From positions 81,692 to 145,691 of the forward strand of contig NZ_JABBNI010000010.1 in assembly GCF_012926525.1 (NCBI RefSeq): DNA of 64,000 bases, written 5' to 3'. Source of the DNA: Clostridium muellerianum. Its GTDB lineage: Bacteria > Bacillota > Clostridia > Clostridiales > Clostridiaceae. The position numbers and the translations under genes were made by a program. The notes under the pieces are model-generated. The model searched no databases. It was not told the origin of the DNA and worked only from the letters and a program-made list of their open reading frames with translations. Shown one piece after another: positions 46,316 through 55,264 of this stretch. Numbering within the stretch: position 1 is the first letter of the stretch; each line of letters begins with the position of its first letter.

Positions 46316-47491
46316 ATGGATGATAACAAAATTAAAGATGTGAAATGGGAAAGTGTAGAAGCTAACACAGGTGGAATAAAGTTTAGTAATAATAGGAAAA
46401 AGACTAGACTAAAAAGCTTAGTTAAAGGAGTTAGTTTTATATTAATAGCTGCAGTTTCTGGAGGAATATCGGGAGCATATATATCAAATAAGAAGTATTC
46501 TAATAAAGGTTATACCCAGTTAAATCAATCTTTAATTGAACCTAAAAATCAGAATAATCAAACTAAAATTGCAGATACATCTAAAAATTCTATAACTAAG
46601 GTAGCTGAAATAGTAGGACCTACAGTGGTAGGTATAAGTAATAAAGCTGAAGGATATTTTGGATTGCATGATGTAGGAAGTGGCTCAGGAATTATATTTG
46701 ATCCTAATGGGTATATAGTAACGAATAATCATGTGGTGGAAAGCGCTGCTAAAATTACTGTTAAGTTTTCAAGCGGAAAAGTTTTACCTGCAAAATTAGT
46801 AAAAGCAGATAGCAGATCAGATTTAGCTATTATAAAGGTGGAAGCTCAAAATTTACCTACGGCAAAGTTTGGTGATTCATCTAAAGTAAAAGTTGGAGAT
46901 ACAGCTGTTGCTATAGGGAATCCTTTAGGAGAAGAATTTTCAGGATCTGTTACAGCTGGTATAGTAAGTGCTTTAAATAGGAAAATACAATATAATGGGG
47001 CTGTATATAAAGTTTTGCAAACTGATGCAGCTATAAGTCCAGGAAATAGTGGAGGCCCACTTTGTAATGATGTAGGCGAAGTTATAGGTATAAATAGCTT
47101 AAAACTAGGAGCAGACCAAAATGCAGAGGGTATGGGGTTTGCAATATCTATAAATGAAGCAAAAGATATTATAAAATCGCTTATGAACTATGGAAAAGTT
47201 TCAAGACCATTTTTAGGAATATATGGTCAAAGTGTGGTGTTACAAGAGAATAAAGTTCAAGGCGTATATATTAATGAAGTTGTGCCAGAGAGTGGTGCAG
47301 CAGCAGCAGGAATAAAACCTACAGATGTTATAATAGAACTAGATAATAAAAAGATCTTGCGATTTGAAGATTTATCTGATGTTTTAGATAAACATAAAAT
47401 TGGAGATTCAATAGTGTGTAAAGTTTGGAGAAATGGCAAGACTATAGAAGTAAATATAGTTCTTTCTGATGAGAAAGAAAAAAATAAATAA
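46316..47491 (+). CDS. HtrA/DegP-like membrane-anchored serine protease
   Basis: A 391-residue S1C protease: cytoplasmic N-terminus, one membrane segment (about 35-56), a protease domain with the catalytic triad His139 (TNNHVVE), Asp169 (SDLAIIKV) and Ser245 (GNSGGPL), and one C-terminal PDZ domain (about 290-388). It faces outside the cell and degrades or refolds damaged exported proteins. It follows the two-component pair by 92 bp, which fits envelope stress control, as for htrA under CssRS in Bacillus; that link is inference. Confidence 0.93.
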   Translation: MDDNKIKDVKWESVEANTGGIKFSNNRKKTRLKSLVKGVSFILIAAVSGGISGAYISNKKYSNKGYTQLNQSLIEPKNQNNQTKIADTSKNSITKVAEIVGPTVVGISNKAEGYFGLHDVGSGSGIIFDPNGYIVTNNHVVESAAKITVKFSSGKVLPAKLVKADSRSDLAIIKVEAQNLPTAKFGDSSKVKVGDTAVAIGNPLGEEFSGSVTAGIVSALNRKIQYNGAVYKVLQTDAAISPGNSGGPLCNDVGEVIGINSLKLGADQNAEGMGFAISINEAKDIIKSLMNYGKVSRPFLGIYGQSVVLQENKVQGVYINEVVPESGAAAAGIKPTDVIIELDNKKILRFEDLSDVLDKHKIGDSIVCKVWRNGKTIEVNIVLSDEKEKNK

Positions 47492-47511
47492 AGAGACATT
47501 TAGTCTCTTTA
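47489..47511 (+). terminator. terminator after htrA-like gene
   Basis: A 9-bp stem (47489-47497 with 47503-47511) that includes the stop codon of the gene and ends in A/T-rich sequence. Confidence 0.72.
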
Positions 47512-47583
47512 TTATTTATGCCTTTTAGTATAATATATACTTTAGTGAATCATTGACACGGCAAAATAGTTAGGAGTGAAATA

Positions 47584-48147
47584 ATGTTTTTAATAGTTGG
47601 CTTAGGAAATATAGGAAAGCAATACGAACATACTAGGCATAATGTAGGGTTTGATGTTATAGATTTAGTAAGCAGTAAGTATAATATATCTATAAACAGG
47701 GAAAAATTTAAAGGAGTATATGGAGAAGGAAATATAGCTTCGGAAAAAGTTATTTTATTAAAACCAAGCACATATATGAACTTAAGTGGTGAAAGTATAA
47801 GAGAGATAGTAAATTTTTACAAAATAAGCAATGAAAAAATAATAATTTTATATGATGATATAAGTTTGGAAGTAGGCAGACTTAGAATAAGAGAAAAGGG
47901 AAGTGCTGGAGGGCACAATGGCATAAAAAGTATCATAGCTAATTTAGGCACTGATGTATTCCCAAGAATTAAAGTGGGAGTAGGACAGCCTAAGTCAGAA
48001 TTAGTATCTCATGTTTTAGGTAAATTTAATCTTGAAGATAGAGAAAAAATTAGTAAGGTTTTTGATGCAAGTGCAGATGCGGTAGAATATATGATAAGGT
48101 ATGGAATAGTGGAGGCTATGAATAAATTTAATGGTTTTAAGGTGTAA
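47584..48147 (+). CDS. pth: peptidyl-tRNA hydrolase
   Basis: Pth releases peptides from prematurely dissociated peptidyl-tRNA, recycling tRNA. The 187-residue protein has the family signatures [19 protein letters not shown] (catalytic His in TRHN), [39 protein letters not shown] and [16 protein letters not shown] precedes the ATG. In Bacillus the gene is also called spoVC. It lies upstream of mfd; the fin gene found between them in Bacillus is missing. Confidence 0.97.
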   Translation: MFLIVGLGNIGKQYEHTRHNVGFDVIDLVSSKYNISINREKFKGVYGEGNIASEKVILLKPSTYMNLSGESIREIVNFYKISNEKIIILYDDISLEVGRLRIREKGSAGGHNGIKSIIANLGTDVFPRIKVGVGQPKSELVSHVLGKFNLEDREKISKVFDASADAVEYMIRYGIVEAMNKFNGFKV

Positions 48148-48202
48148 GTAATTATGCCTAGATTTGACTAAAATTTTTGGATTTTATAGGGTGGTTGTTA
48201 AA

Positions 48203-51200
48203 ATGAGATTAGATGGGCTTTTAAAACCTCTTAAAAATAGTAGGGAATTTAAAAGTATAATTAGTAGTATAGAAAAAGGTAAGTTTCCAATAGGTACATT
48301 TGGGCTTTCTGAATCAGCGAGGGGGTATTTAATAGATGGGGTGTATGAAGAGCTAGACAAGCCTTTTTTAATACTTACACATAGCGATGTAGAGGCGAAA
48401 AGGCTGTATGAAGATTTATCTTTATATATTCCTAATGTTTATTATTTTCCCACTAAAGAAGTAGTATTTTATAATATTTATGCCATATCAGGAGATCTTA
48501 GATGGGAAAGACTGAAAGTAATTAGGGAAATGCTTAGGGAAGGAAAAAAGATAATAGTTACTTGTGTAGAAGCTTTAGCGTCCAGATATATCCCTGTAAA
48601 CCTTTATAGAAACTATACACTTAATGTTTCTGTAAAGGATATTTTAGATATAGAAAATTTAAATGAAAAGCTAATACAGTGTGGCTATGAAAGAGTAGAA
48701 ATTATAGATAGTAAAGGTCAATTTTCTATAAGAGGTGGAATAATAGATATATACTCACCTATATCCGGAGAACCTTATAGAATAGAACTTTTTGGTGATG
48801 AAGTAGACTCTATTAGAAGTTTTAATTTAGAATCTCAAAGGAGCCTTGAAAAAGTAACGAGTATTGAAATTTTTCCAGCTAAGGAAATGATTTTGAATGA
48901 TGAAAGTATAAAAAACGGAATTAAAGGTATGGAAAATGATCTAAAGGCTGTATGTCACAAACTCGAGAAAAAGAAGGACAGCGAAGCTTTGGAAAATGTT
49001 CAACAGGAGGTTAGAAGAAATCTAGAATCCTTAAGGGAAAGATGGAATTTTGAAACTATTGATAGTTTTTTGCCATATTTTTATGATAAAACTTCTTCGT
49101 TTTTAGATTATTCAGAAGGATATTTTATAGTTTTAGATGATTTGCAGAGATGTATAGGAAAATTAGATAGTGTCTATTTTGAATTTGAGGAGAATTATAA
49201 AAGTTTCTTACAAAGGGGAAATATTTTGCCTAAGCAAAGTGAACTTTTGTTAAATAAGGCACAGGTCATTGAGGAATTAGAAGAACAAGGTGTTATGACA
49301 ATAGATGCTATAGCTAAATCAACTAAAGTTTTAGCTCCAAAGTCTATAATCAATTTTTCGCAGATAACATTACATAATTACCATGGACAAATAGATCTGC
49401 TTATACAGGATATAAAAGATAAAAAGAGTAAAGGTATTAAAATAGTTATTCTTTCAGGAACTAGACCAAGGGGAGAAAGGCTGGTAGATACTTTAAGAGA
49501 TAATGGTATAGAAAGTTCCTATAAAGATGTAATACGTGATATTCAACCAGGAGAAGTGGTTATAACATTTGGAAGTCAGCTGAATGGTTTTGAATATCCA
49601 GAATTAAAGGTATGCGTTATTTCAGATAAAGAGGTTTTTGGAGAAGCAAAGAGGAAATCTGCTAGTAAAGTGCCTAAAAAGGGAATAAATAAAATTAAAA
49701 GTTTTGCAGAGCTTAAGCCTGGGGATTATGTAGTTCATGCGAATCATGGAATAGGAGTATATAAGGGAATAAAGCAGCTAGACCTTCAAGGTCATAAAAA
49801 GGATTACCTTGAGTTAAGCTATGATTCAGATGATAAATTATATGTACCTGTAGAACAGTTAGATATGGTGCAAAAATATATAGGAACAGAAGGAAAATCA
49901 CCTAAAATAAATAAACTTGGAAGTACAGAGTGGGCAAAAGCTAAAAGAAAAGTTAAAAAATCTATAGAAGAAATAGCTGAAGATTTGGTAAAACTTTATG
50001 CAGTGAGATCTACATTAAAAGGATATAAGTATTCAAAAGATACCGTCTGGCAGAAGCAGTTTGAGGAAGAATTCCCTTATGAAGAAACACCAGATCAAAT
50101 TACATCAATAGAAGATATAAAAGTAGATATGGAATCAGATAAGCCTATGGACAGACTATTGTGTGGTGATGTAGGTTATGGAAAAACAGAAGTTGCTGTA
50201 AGGGCAGCTTTTAAAGCTGTAATGGATGGAAAACAGGTTGCCTTTTTAGTGCCAACTACCATACTTGCTCAGCAGCATTATAATAACTTTGTACAAAGAT
50301 TTTCTGATTTCCCTGTAAAAATAGATATGGTAAGTAGGTTTAGAACTGCGGCACAACAAAAGGTTACTATGAAGGCTTTAAAATCTGGAGAAATAGATAT
50401 ACTTATAGGAACCCATAGAATTATTCAGAAAGACATACAGTTTAAAGATTTAGGGTTATTAATAATAGATGAAGAGCAGAGATTTGGAGTTACGCATAAG
50501 GAAAAGATAAAAAAAATGAAGAAAAATATAGATGTATTGACTTTAAGTGCTACACCTATACCTAGAACGTTGCATATGTCATTAGTAGGAGTAAGGGATA
50601 TAAGTGTAATTGAGACGCCACCAGAAGAAAGATATCCAGTACAGACCTATGTAATAGAATATAATGATCAGTTAATAAGAGATGCTATAATGAGAGAGCT
50701 AAATAGAGGTGGTCAGGTTTATTTTGTATATAATAGAGTTGAAAATATTAAAGAAATGGCTTCTTATGTGGCTAAATTAGTTCCAGAAGCAAGGATAGCT
50801 GTTGCTCATGGACAAATGCAGGAAAGAGAATTAGAAAATATTATAGTAGATTTTATGAAAAATGAGTATGATGTTTTAGTAGCTACAACAATAATAGAAA
50901 CTGGAATGGATATTCAAAATGTAAATACTATGATAATATATGATTCAGATAAAATGGGATTATCGCAGTTGTATCAGTTAAGGGGAAGAGTTGGAAGAAC
51001 GAATAGAATGGCTTACTGCTATCTTACTTATAGGAAAGATAAAGTTTTAACTGAAGTAGCTGAAAAAAGACTTAAAGCTATAAAAGATTTTACAGAGTTA
51101 GGTTCAGGATTTAAAATAGCTTTAAAAGACCTTGAAATAAGAGGTGCAGGGAACATGATGGGATCATCTCAACATGGCCATATGGCTGCTATAGGATATG

Positions 51201-51724
51201 ATTTATATTGTAGGATGTTAGAGGATACTATAAAGCTTGTAAGAGGTGATATAGATAAAGAACCGGTAGAAACAACTGTAGAATTAAGAATAGATGCATA
51301 TATTCCAACAAACTACATCAAAGATGAAGTACAGAAAATAGAAGTATATAAAAAGATTGCAGCTATTGATTGCTATGAAGATATGCAGGATATTGAACAG
51401 GAATTACAGGATAGATTTTCAAGTATTCCGCCGTCTATATATAATCTTATGAATATAGCTTATATAAGAAGCATAGGAAAAAAATTAGGTGTTGAAGAAG
51501 TAAAGGAAAGAAGGGATGAGGTTGCATTTAAGTTTGAAAGTAAAGATAGAATTGATGAAAATGTATTTAGAGGACTTCTAAAGGATTATAACAGAAGTGT
51601 GAGTATAAAATTATCAGATAAACCAGGATTTGGTTATAAAATCAAGGATGTAAAAAGGGAAAATTTAGTTTATAATATAAAAGAAATCATGGAATATATG
51701 CTTAATATATCCCATAAAAAATAA
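48203..51724 (+). CDS. mfd: transcription-repair coupling factor Mfd
   Basis: Mfd removes stalled RNA polymerase from DNA lesions and recruits UvrA. The protein (1173 residues from the ATG at 48203) has the full domain set: UvrB-like N-terminal domain with the GQFSIRGGIIDIYSP segment, RNA-polymerase-interaction domain (LKPGDYVVHANHGIGVYKGI), SF2 helicase motor with Walker A GDVGYGKTEVA and DEEQ box (IIDEEQRFG), motif VI QLRGRVGRTNR, TRG region and C-terminal domain. The TTG at 48164 adds 13 residues and lacks a ribosome site. Confidence 0.97.
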   Translation: MRLDGLLKPLKNSREFKSIISSIEKGKFPIGTFGLSESARGYLIDGVYEELDKPFLILTHSDVEAKRLYEDLSLYIPNVYYFPTKEVVFYNIYAISGDLRWERLKVIREMLREGKKIIVTCVEALASRYIPVNLYRNYTLNVSVKDILDIENLNEKLIQCGYERVEIIDSKGQFSIRGGIIDIYSPISGEPYRIELFGDEVDSIRSFNLESQRSLEKVTSIEIFPAKEMILNDESIKNGIKGMENDLKAVCHKLEKKKDSEALENVQQEVRRNLESLRERWNFETIDSFLPYFYDKTSSFLDYSEGYFIVLDDLQRCIGKLDSVYFEFEENYKSFLQRGNILPKQSELLLNKAQVIEELEEQGVMTIDAIAKSTKVLAPKSIINFSQITLHNYHGQIDLLIQDIKDKKSKGIKIVILSGTRPRGERLVDTLRDNGIESSYKDVIRDIQPGEVVITFGSQLNGFEYPELKVCVISDKEVFGEAKRKSASKVPKKGINKIKSFAELKPGDYVVHANHGIGVYKGIKQLDLQGHKKDYLELSYDSDDKLYVPVEQLDMVQKYIGTEGKSPKINKLGSTEWAKAKRKVKKSIEEIAEDLVKLYAVRSTLKGYKYSKDTVWQKQFEEEFPYEETPDQITSIEDIKVDMESDKPMDRLLCGDVGYGKTEVAVRAAFKAVMDGKQVAFLVPTTILAQQHYNNFVQRFSDFPVKIDMVSRFRTAAQQKVTMKALKSGEIDILIGTHRIIQKDIQFKDLGLLIIDEEQRFGVTHKEKIKKMKKNIDVLTLSATPIPRTLHMSLVGVRDISVIETPPEERYPVQTYVIEYNDQLIRDAIMRELNRGGQVYFVYNRVENIKEMASYVAKLVPEARIAVAHGQMQERELENIIVDFMKNEYDVLVATTIIETGMDIQNVNTMIIYDSDKMGLSQLYQLRGRVGRTNRMAYCYLTYRKDKVLTEVAEKRLKAIKDFTELGSGFKIALKDLEIRGAGNMMGSSQHGHMAAIGYDLYCRMLEDTIKLVRGDIDKEPVETTVELRIDAYIPTNYIKDEVQKIEVYKKIAAIDCYEDMQDIEQELQDRFSSIPPSIYNLMNIAYIRSIGKKLGVEEVKERRDEVAFKFESKDRIDENVFRGLLKDYNRSVSIKLSDKPGFGYKIKDVKRENLVYNIKEIMEYMLNISHKK

Positions 51725-51801
51725 TTTTGTAGTAAAATAGTTTTTGTGTTAAAATTAATTTGTATTGCTAAAAAGCATTAAGATGAATGGAGGAATAGGT
51801 T

Positions 51802-52827
51802 GTGAAAAATGTAAAAAAATTAGTAAGTGCAGTTCTAATATCTGCTTTTGCTTTTTCAACAGTTGGTTGTAATATGATAGCTAAAACACCAGAAGCTATA
51901 CAAAAAAGTGTTGTTGCAACAGTAAATGGAGAAAAAATCACTAGAGGTGAATTAGATAGTAATCCTAATTTAATGGGAGTTGTGGCTCAGATTAAACAAC
52001 AATATGGTGCTGACTACGAAAAAAATGATGATGCAAAGAGTGTATTAAAAGAACAAAAGGCACAAGTACTTGATACTATGATAGAAGAAAAGATTATTGA
52101 GCAAAAAGCTAAAGAATTAAAGGTGCTTCCAGATGATTCAAAATTAAAAACTGAAGTTGATACACAGCTTAATAATATGAAGAAGCAAAGTTTTGGAGGA
52201 GATGAAGCTAAATTTCAAGCAGCTTTAAAACAACAAAATATTACTGAAAAAGCTTTAAAAGATATGTATTATACTCAAATGAGAAATCAAGCGATAAGTA
52301 AAAATGTTAGTGACAATGTAACAAAAGATGTTAAAGTTGATGATAAAAGCATTCAAGAATATTATAAGGCTAACCCATATAAATATACAGAAAAGGCTAA
52401 CAGAATACATACAGCTCACATATTAGTAAAAACTGAGGACGAAGCTAAAAAAGTAAAAGCTAGATTAGATAAGGGTGAAGATTTTGGTAAGGTTGCAAAG
52501 GAAGTTTCAACAGATACAGCTACAAAGGATAAAGGTGGAGATTTAGGATATGTAAATTATGTGGATTCAGGATTTGATGCTGCATTTATGGCAGGTGCTA
52601 TAGCATTGAAAAAAGGAGCTATATCAGCTCCAGTTAAGAGTCAATTTGGATACCATATAATAAAATGTATAGATAAAGAAGAATATCCTGTTAAAAAGCT
52701 TGATGCAGTAAAGGCTCAAATAAAAACACAGCTTGAAACTGAACAAAAACAAAAGAAATACCAAGATAAAGTTAATGAATGGAAAAAGAGCGCTAAAACA
52801 ACTAAAAATGAAAAAAATCTTATATAA
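51802..52827 (+). CDS. prsA: PrsA-like parvulin foldase lipoprotein
   Basis: A 341-residue exported lipoprotein (signal peptide ending in the lipobox TVGC) with an N-terminal SurA-like helical chaperone region and a central parvulin (PpiC) domain (about 200-292; IHTAHILVKTEDEAKK, GDLGYVNYVDSG, KSQFGYHIIKC). PrsA helps secreted proteins fold outside the membrane. It starts with GTG at 51802 after GGAGG. The charged C-terminal tail is typical. Confidence 0.92.
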   Translation: MKNVKKLVSAVLISAFAFSTVGCNMIAKTPEAIQKSVVATVNGEKITRGELDSNPNLMGVVAQIKQQYGADYEKNDDAKSVLKEQKAQVLDTMIEEKIIEQKAKELKVLPDDSKLKTEVDTQLNNMKKQSFGGDEAKFQAALKQQNITEKALKDMYYTQMRNQAISKNVSDNVTKDVKVDDKSIQEYYKANPYKYTEKANRIHTAHILVKTEDEAKKVKARLDKGEDFGKVAKEVSTDTATKDKGGDLGYVNYVDSGFDAAFMAGAIALKKGAISAPVKSQFGYHIIKCIDKEEYPVKKLDAVKAQIKTQLETEQKQKKYQDKVNEWKKSAKTTKNEKNLI

Positions 52828-52828
52828 T

Positions 52829-52865
52829 AAAAAACCACAGTATTTTTTAAATGCTGTGGTTTTTT
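52829..52865 (+). terminator. terminator after prsA-like gene
   Basis: A 12-bp stem AAAAAACCACAG (52829-52840) with 52854-52865 and a long T-run. Confidence 0.92.
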
Positions 52866-52871
52866 TATGAG

Positions 52872-52958
52872 TAAAATCTAATTTAAATAACAATTGTGTA
52901 TAAAATTTCATATTTAGAAAAATAATATTAATACAAGTTATATTTAAATTAGATTTTA
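52872..52958 (+). promoter_or_regulatory. spoVT upstream region: 17-bp inverted repeat around a sigma-G-like promoter
   Basis: Arms at 52872-52888 and 52942-52958 are perfect 17-bp inverted copies. Between them TGTATA (52897-52902) and AATAATA (52921-52927), 18 bp apart, resemble a sigma-G promoter with one deviation in the -10; spoVT is a sigma-G gene in Bacillus. The right arm abuts the AGGAGG ribosome site. The arms may be an operator or a DNA cruciform. Confidence 0.4.
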
Positions 52959-52972
52959 GGAGGTAACAAGCA

Positions 52973-53527
52973 ATGAAAGCAACAGGTATTGTTAGACGTA
53001 TAGACGATTTAGGTAGAGTAGTTATACCAAAGGAAATAAGAAGAACTCTTAGAATAAGAGAAGGAGATCCTTTAGAAATTTTTACAGATAGAGAAGGAGG
53101 AGTTATACTTAAGAAATACTCCCCTATTGGAGAATTAAGTGATTTCTCTAAGGGTTATACAGAATCATTGCAGCAGGCTATAGGAAATATAGTCATTATA
53201 TGTGATAAGGATAGCATAATATCTATAAGTGGCGCAACAAAGAAGGAATATTTGGAAAAGAAAATAAGCGATGAGCTTGAAAAAATAATAGAAGATAGAA
53301 AAAGTGTAAATTTTGCAAGTGATAAAGAAAAACCAGTACCTTTATATGATGATGAGGAAGTTGAAGGAAAGTACTCAGCACAAGTAATTTCGCCAATAAT
53401 AGCAGAAGGTGATGCAATTGGTGCCGTAATTATAGTATCAAAAGATGAAGGAAAAAAATTCGCAGACGTTGAAACTAAATTGGCTGAGACTGCATCATCT
53501 TTTATAGGAAAGCAAATGGAACAATAA
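52973..53527 (+). CDS. spoVT: stage V sporulation regulator SpoVT
   Basis: SpoVT is an AbrB-family regulator that tunes forespore (sigma-G) gene expression. The 184-residue protein has the N-terminal swapped-hairpin DNA-binding domain (1-50; MKATGIVRRIDDLGRVVIPKEIRRTLRIREGDPLEIF) and a C-terminal GAF-like domain (about 55-180), the layout that separates SpoVT from short AbrB. Synteny with mfd and yabM agrees with Bacillus. Confidence 0.96.
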   Translation: MKATGIVRRIDDLGRVVIPKEIRRTLRIREGDPLEIFTDREGGVILKKYSPIGELSDFSKGYTESLQQAIGNIVIICDKDSIISISGATKKEYLEKKISDELEKIIEDRKSVNFASDKEKPVPLYDDEEVEGKYSAQVISPIIAEGDAIGAVIIVSKDEGKKFADVETKLAETASSFIGKQMEQ

Positions 53528-53555
53528 ATAATGGCAGCTTATGCTGCCATTATTT
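53526..53555 (+). terminator. terminator after spoVT
   Basis: Perfect 13-bp stem (53526-53538 with 53543-53555), TTAT tetraloop, T-rich 3' side. Confidence 0.92.
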
Positions 53556-53712
53556 ATTTGTTTTTTGCTTCATAGATGATTATTGACACAAATATAAAAA
53601 ATATTCATTTAATTAGAGTAATAATACCCTTAAAATTTAAATAATTATAAACATGTAAAGTATTATTATTTAGAAAAATTTGCTGTTAAAAAGAACAATC
53701 GGGGGTATTTTT

Positions 53713-55248
53713 ATGAAAAAACAATCACTTATTAAAGGAACATTTGTCTTGGGAGTTGCAGGGATTGTGGCTAAGTTTCTAGGGCTGTTCTTCAGATGGC
53801 CATTACAAATGCTTATAGGGGATGAAGGAGTAGGATATTATCAAATGTCTTTTCCATTATATATGTTTTTTATTGCTGCAGCATCAGGTATACCAGTGGC
53901 AGTATCCAAAATGGTATCAGAAAGAAATGCTGTAAATGATCATGAAGGGGTAATGCAAGTTTTAAAAAAGGCAATGATGCTTATGTTTATTTTAGGTGCT
54001 GGTTTTACAGGAATATTGCTTATTTTTTCAAGACCAATTATAGCATTTTTAAAGTGGGATGAAAAATCATATTATTCATTGGTAGCTATTGCGTTTGCAC
54101 CTATATTTATATCAGTAATGAGTGCGTTTAGAGGATTTTTTCAAGGATTGCAGAATATGAATTATACTGCAATTTCGCAGATAATAGAACAGGTGGGAAG
54201 GGTTATAGTTGGTGTTGGACTTGCTTATGTGCTTTTACCAAGAGGCATAGAATATTCAGCTGGAGGTGCAGCACTTGGTGCAGCTGCAGGAGGATTATTT
54301 GGTGGAGGATATTTATTAATAAAATATATAAAAGTAAGAAAAGAATTTAAGGTTAATGTAGTACGAGATAATATAGATATTATGAATAAGTTATTATACA
54401 TAGCTATACCAGTTTCTTTGGGAGCGGCAGTTAGTAGTATAATGAGTCTTATAGATTCTGCAGTAGTTCCTCAGAAATTGTTACAAGCAGGATTTAGTTA
54501 TAAGCAAGCAACTATATTATATGGACAACTTACAGGAAAAGCATTTATTATGATTAATGTTCCATTAACCCTTTCGGCAGCATTATGTGCATCTTTAATG
54601 CCTATAATTGCAGAGGCACATGTGTTAAATAGGAGGCATGAAGTTGTAAGTAAGGTAGATTTAGCGATTAAGCTTTCTATGGTTATGGCATTACCATCTT
54701 TTTTAGGATTGTACAATTTAGCTTATCCTATTTTAGATTTAATATTTCCTGGACAATCTGCAGGTTTTAAGATACTACAGTATTCGGCTATATCCATTCC
54801 ATTTATAATTCTTGCCCAAACTTCAACAGCTATCCTTCAAGGAGTAGGCCAATATGTTATGCCTATAGTTAATTTAGCTATTGGATGTGTGATAAAAACA
54901 GTAATCACTATGCAAATGGTTTCTATACCTGGTATTAATATCTATGGAGCTGTACTTGGAAGCATATGTGGATATGTAATAGCTTCTGGACTAAATATGG
55001 TATTACTTAAAAGAAAACTACGAGTCAATATAAGGTGGTTTGATACCATGATAAAACCTGCATTTGCTTCTATTATAATGATAATAATTGTTGTAATTAT
55101 TTATATGAATGTCTATAATTATAGCATGAGCAGTAGAATAGCGTGTCTAATAGCTATATTTTCAGCTATTATTATATATAGCATACTTATATTTGTATTT
55201 AAAGTATTTAAATATGACTATATTAAAAATAGATTCTTTAGAAGATAG
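53713..55248 (+). CDS. polysaccharide/lipid flippase of the SpoVB/YabM type
   Basis: A 511-residue MOP-superfamily membrane protein with about 14 membrane segments, of the PST group that includes SpoVB, YabM and MurJ-type lipid II flippases. The N-terminus (KGTFVLGVAGIVAKFLGLFFRWPLQMLIGDEGVGYYQM) is typical. Position between spoVT and mazG is that of Bacillus yabM. The ATG at 53713 follows a GGGGG ribosome site; the frame from 53680 lacks one. Substrate is inferred to be a lipid-linked wall or cortex precursor. Confidence 0.9.
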   Translation: MKKQSLIKGTFVLGVAGIVAKFLGLFFRWPLQMLIGDEGVGYYQMSFPLYMFFIAAASGIPVAVSKMVSERNAVNDHEGVMQVLKKAMMLMFILGAGFTGILLIFSRPIIAFLKWDEKSYYSLVAIAFAPIFISVMSAFRGFFQGLQNMNYTAISQIIEQVGRVIVGVGLAYVLLPRGIEYSAGGAALGAAAGGLFGGGYLLIKYIKVRKEFKVNVVRDNIDIMNKLLYIAIPVSLGAAVSSIMSLIDSAVVPQKLLQAGFSYKQATILYGQLTGKAFIMINVPLTLSAALCASLMPIIAEAHVLNRRHEVVSKVDLAIKLSMVMALPSFLGLYNLAYPILDLIFPGQSAGFKILQYSAISIPFIILAQTSTAILQGVGQYVMPIVNLAIGCVIKTVITMQMVSIPGINIYGAVLGSICGYVIASGLNMVLLKRKLRVNIRWFDTMIKPAFASIIMIIIVVIIYMNVYNYSMSSRIACLIAIFSAIIIYSILIFVFKVFKYDYIKNRFFRR

Positions 55249-55264
55249 AGGTGGGATAGTGTAA

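Noticed and set aside
47550..47771. 73-codon minus-strand frame over the start of pth
   Set aside because: Shadow of the pth coding sequence with no ribosome site.
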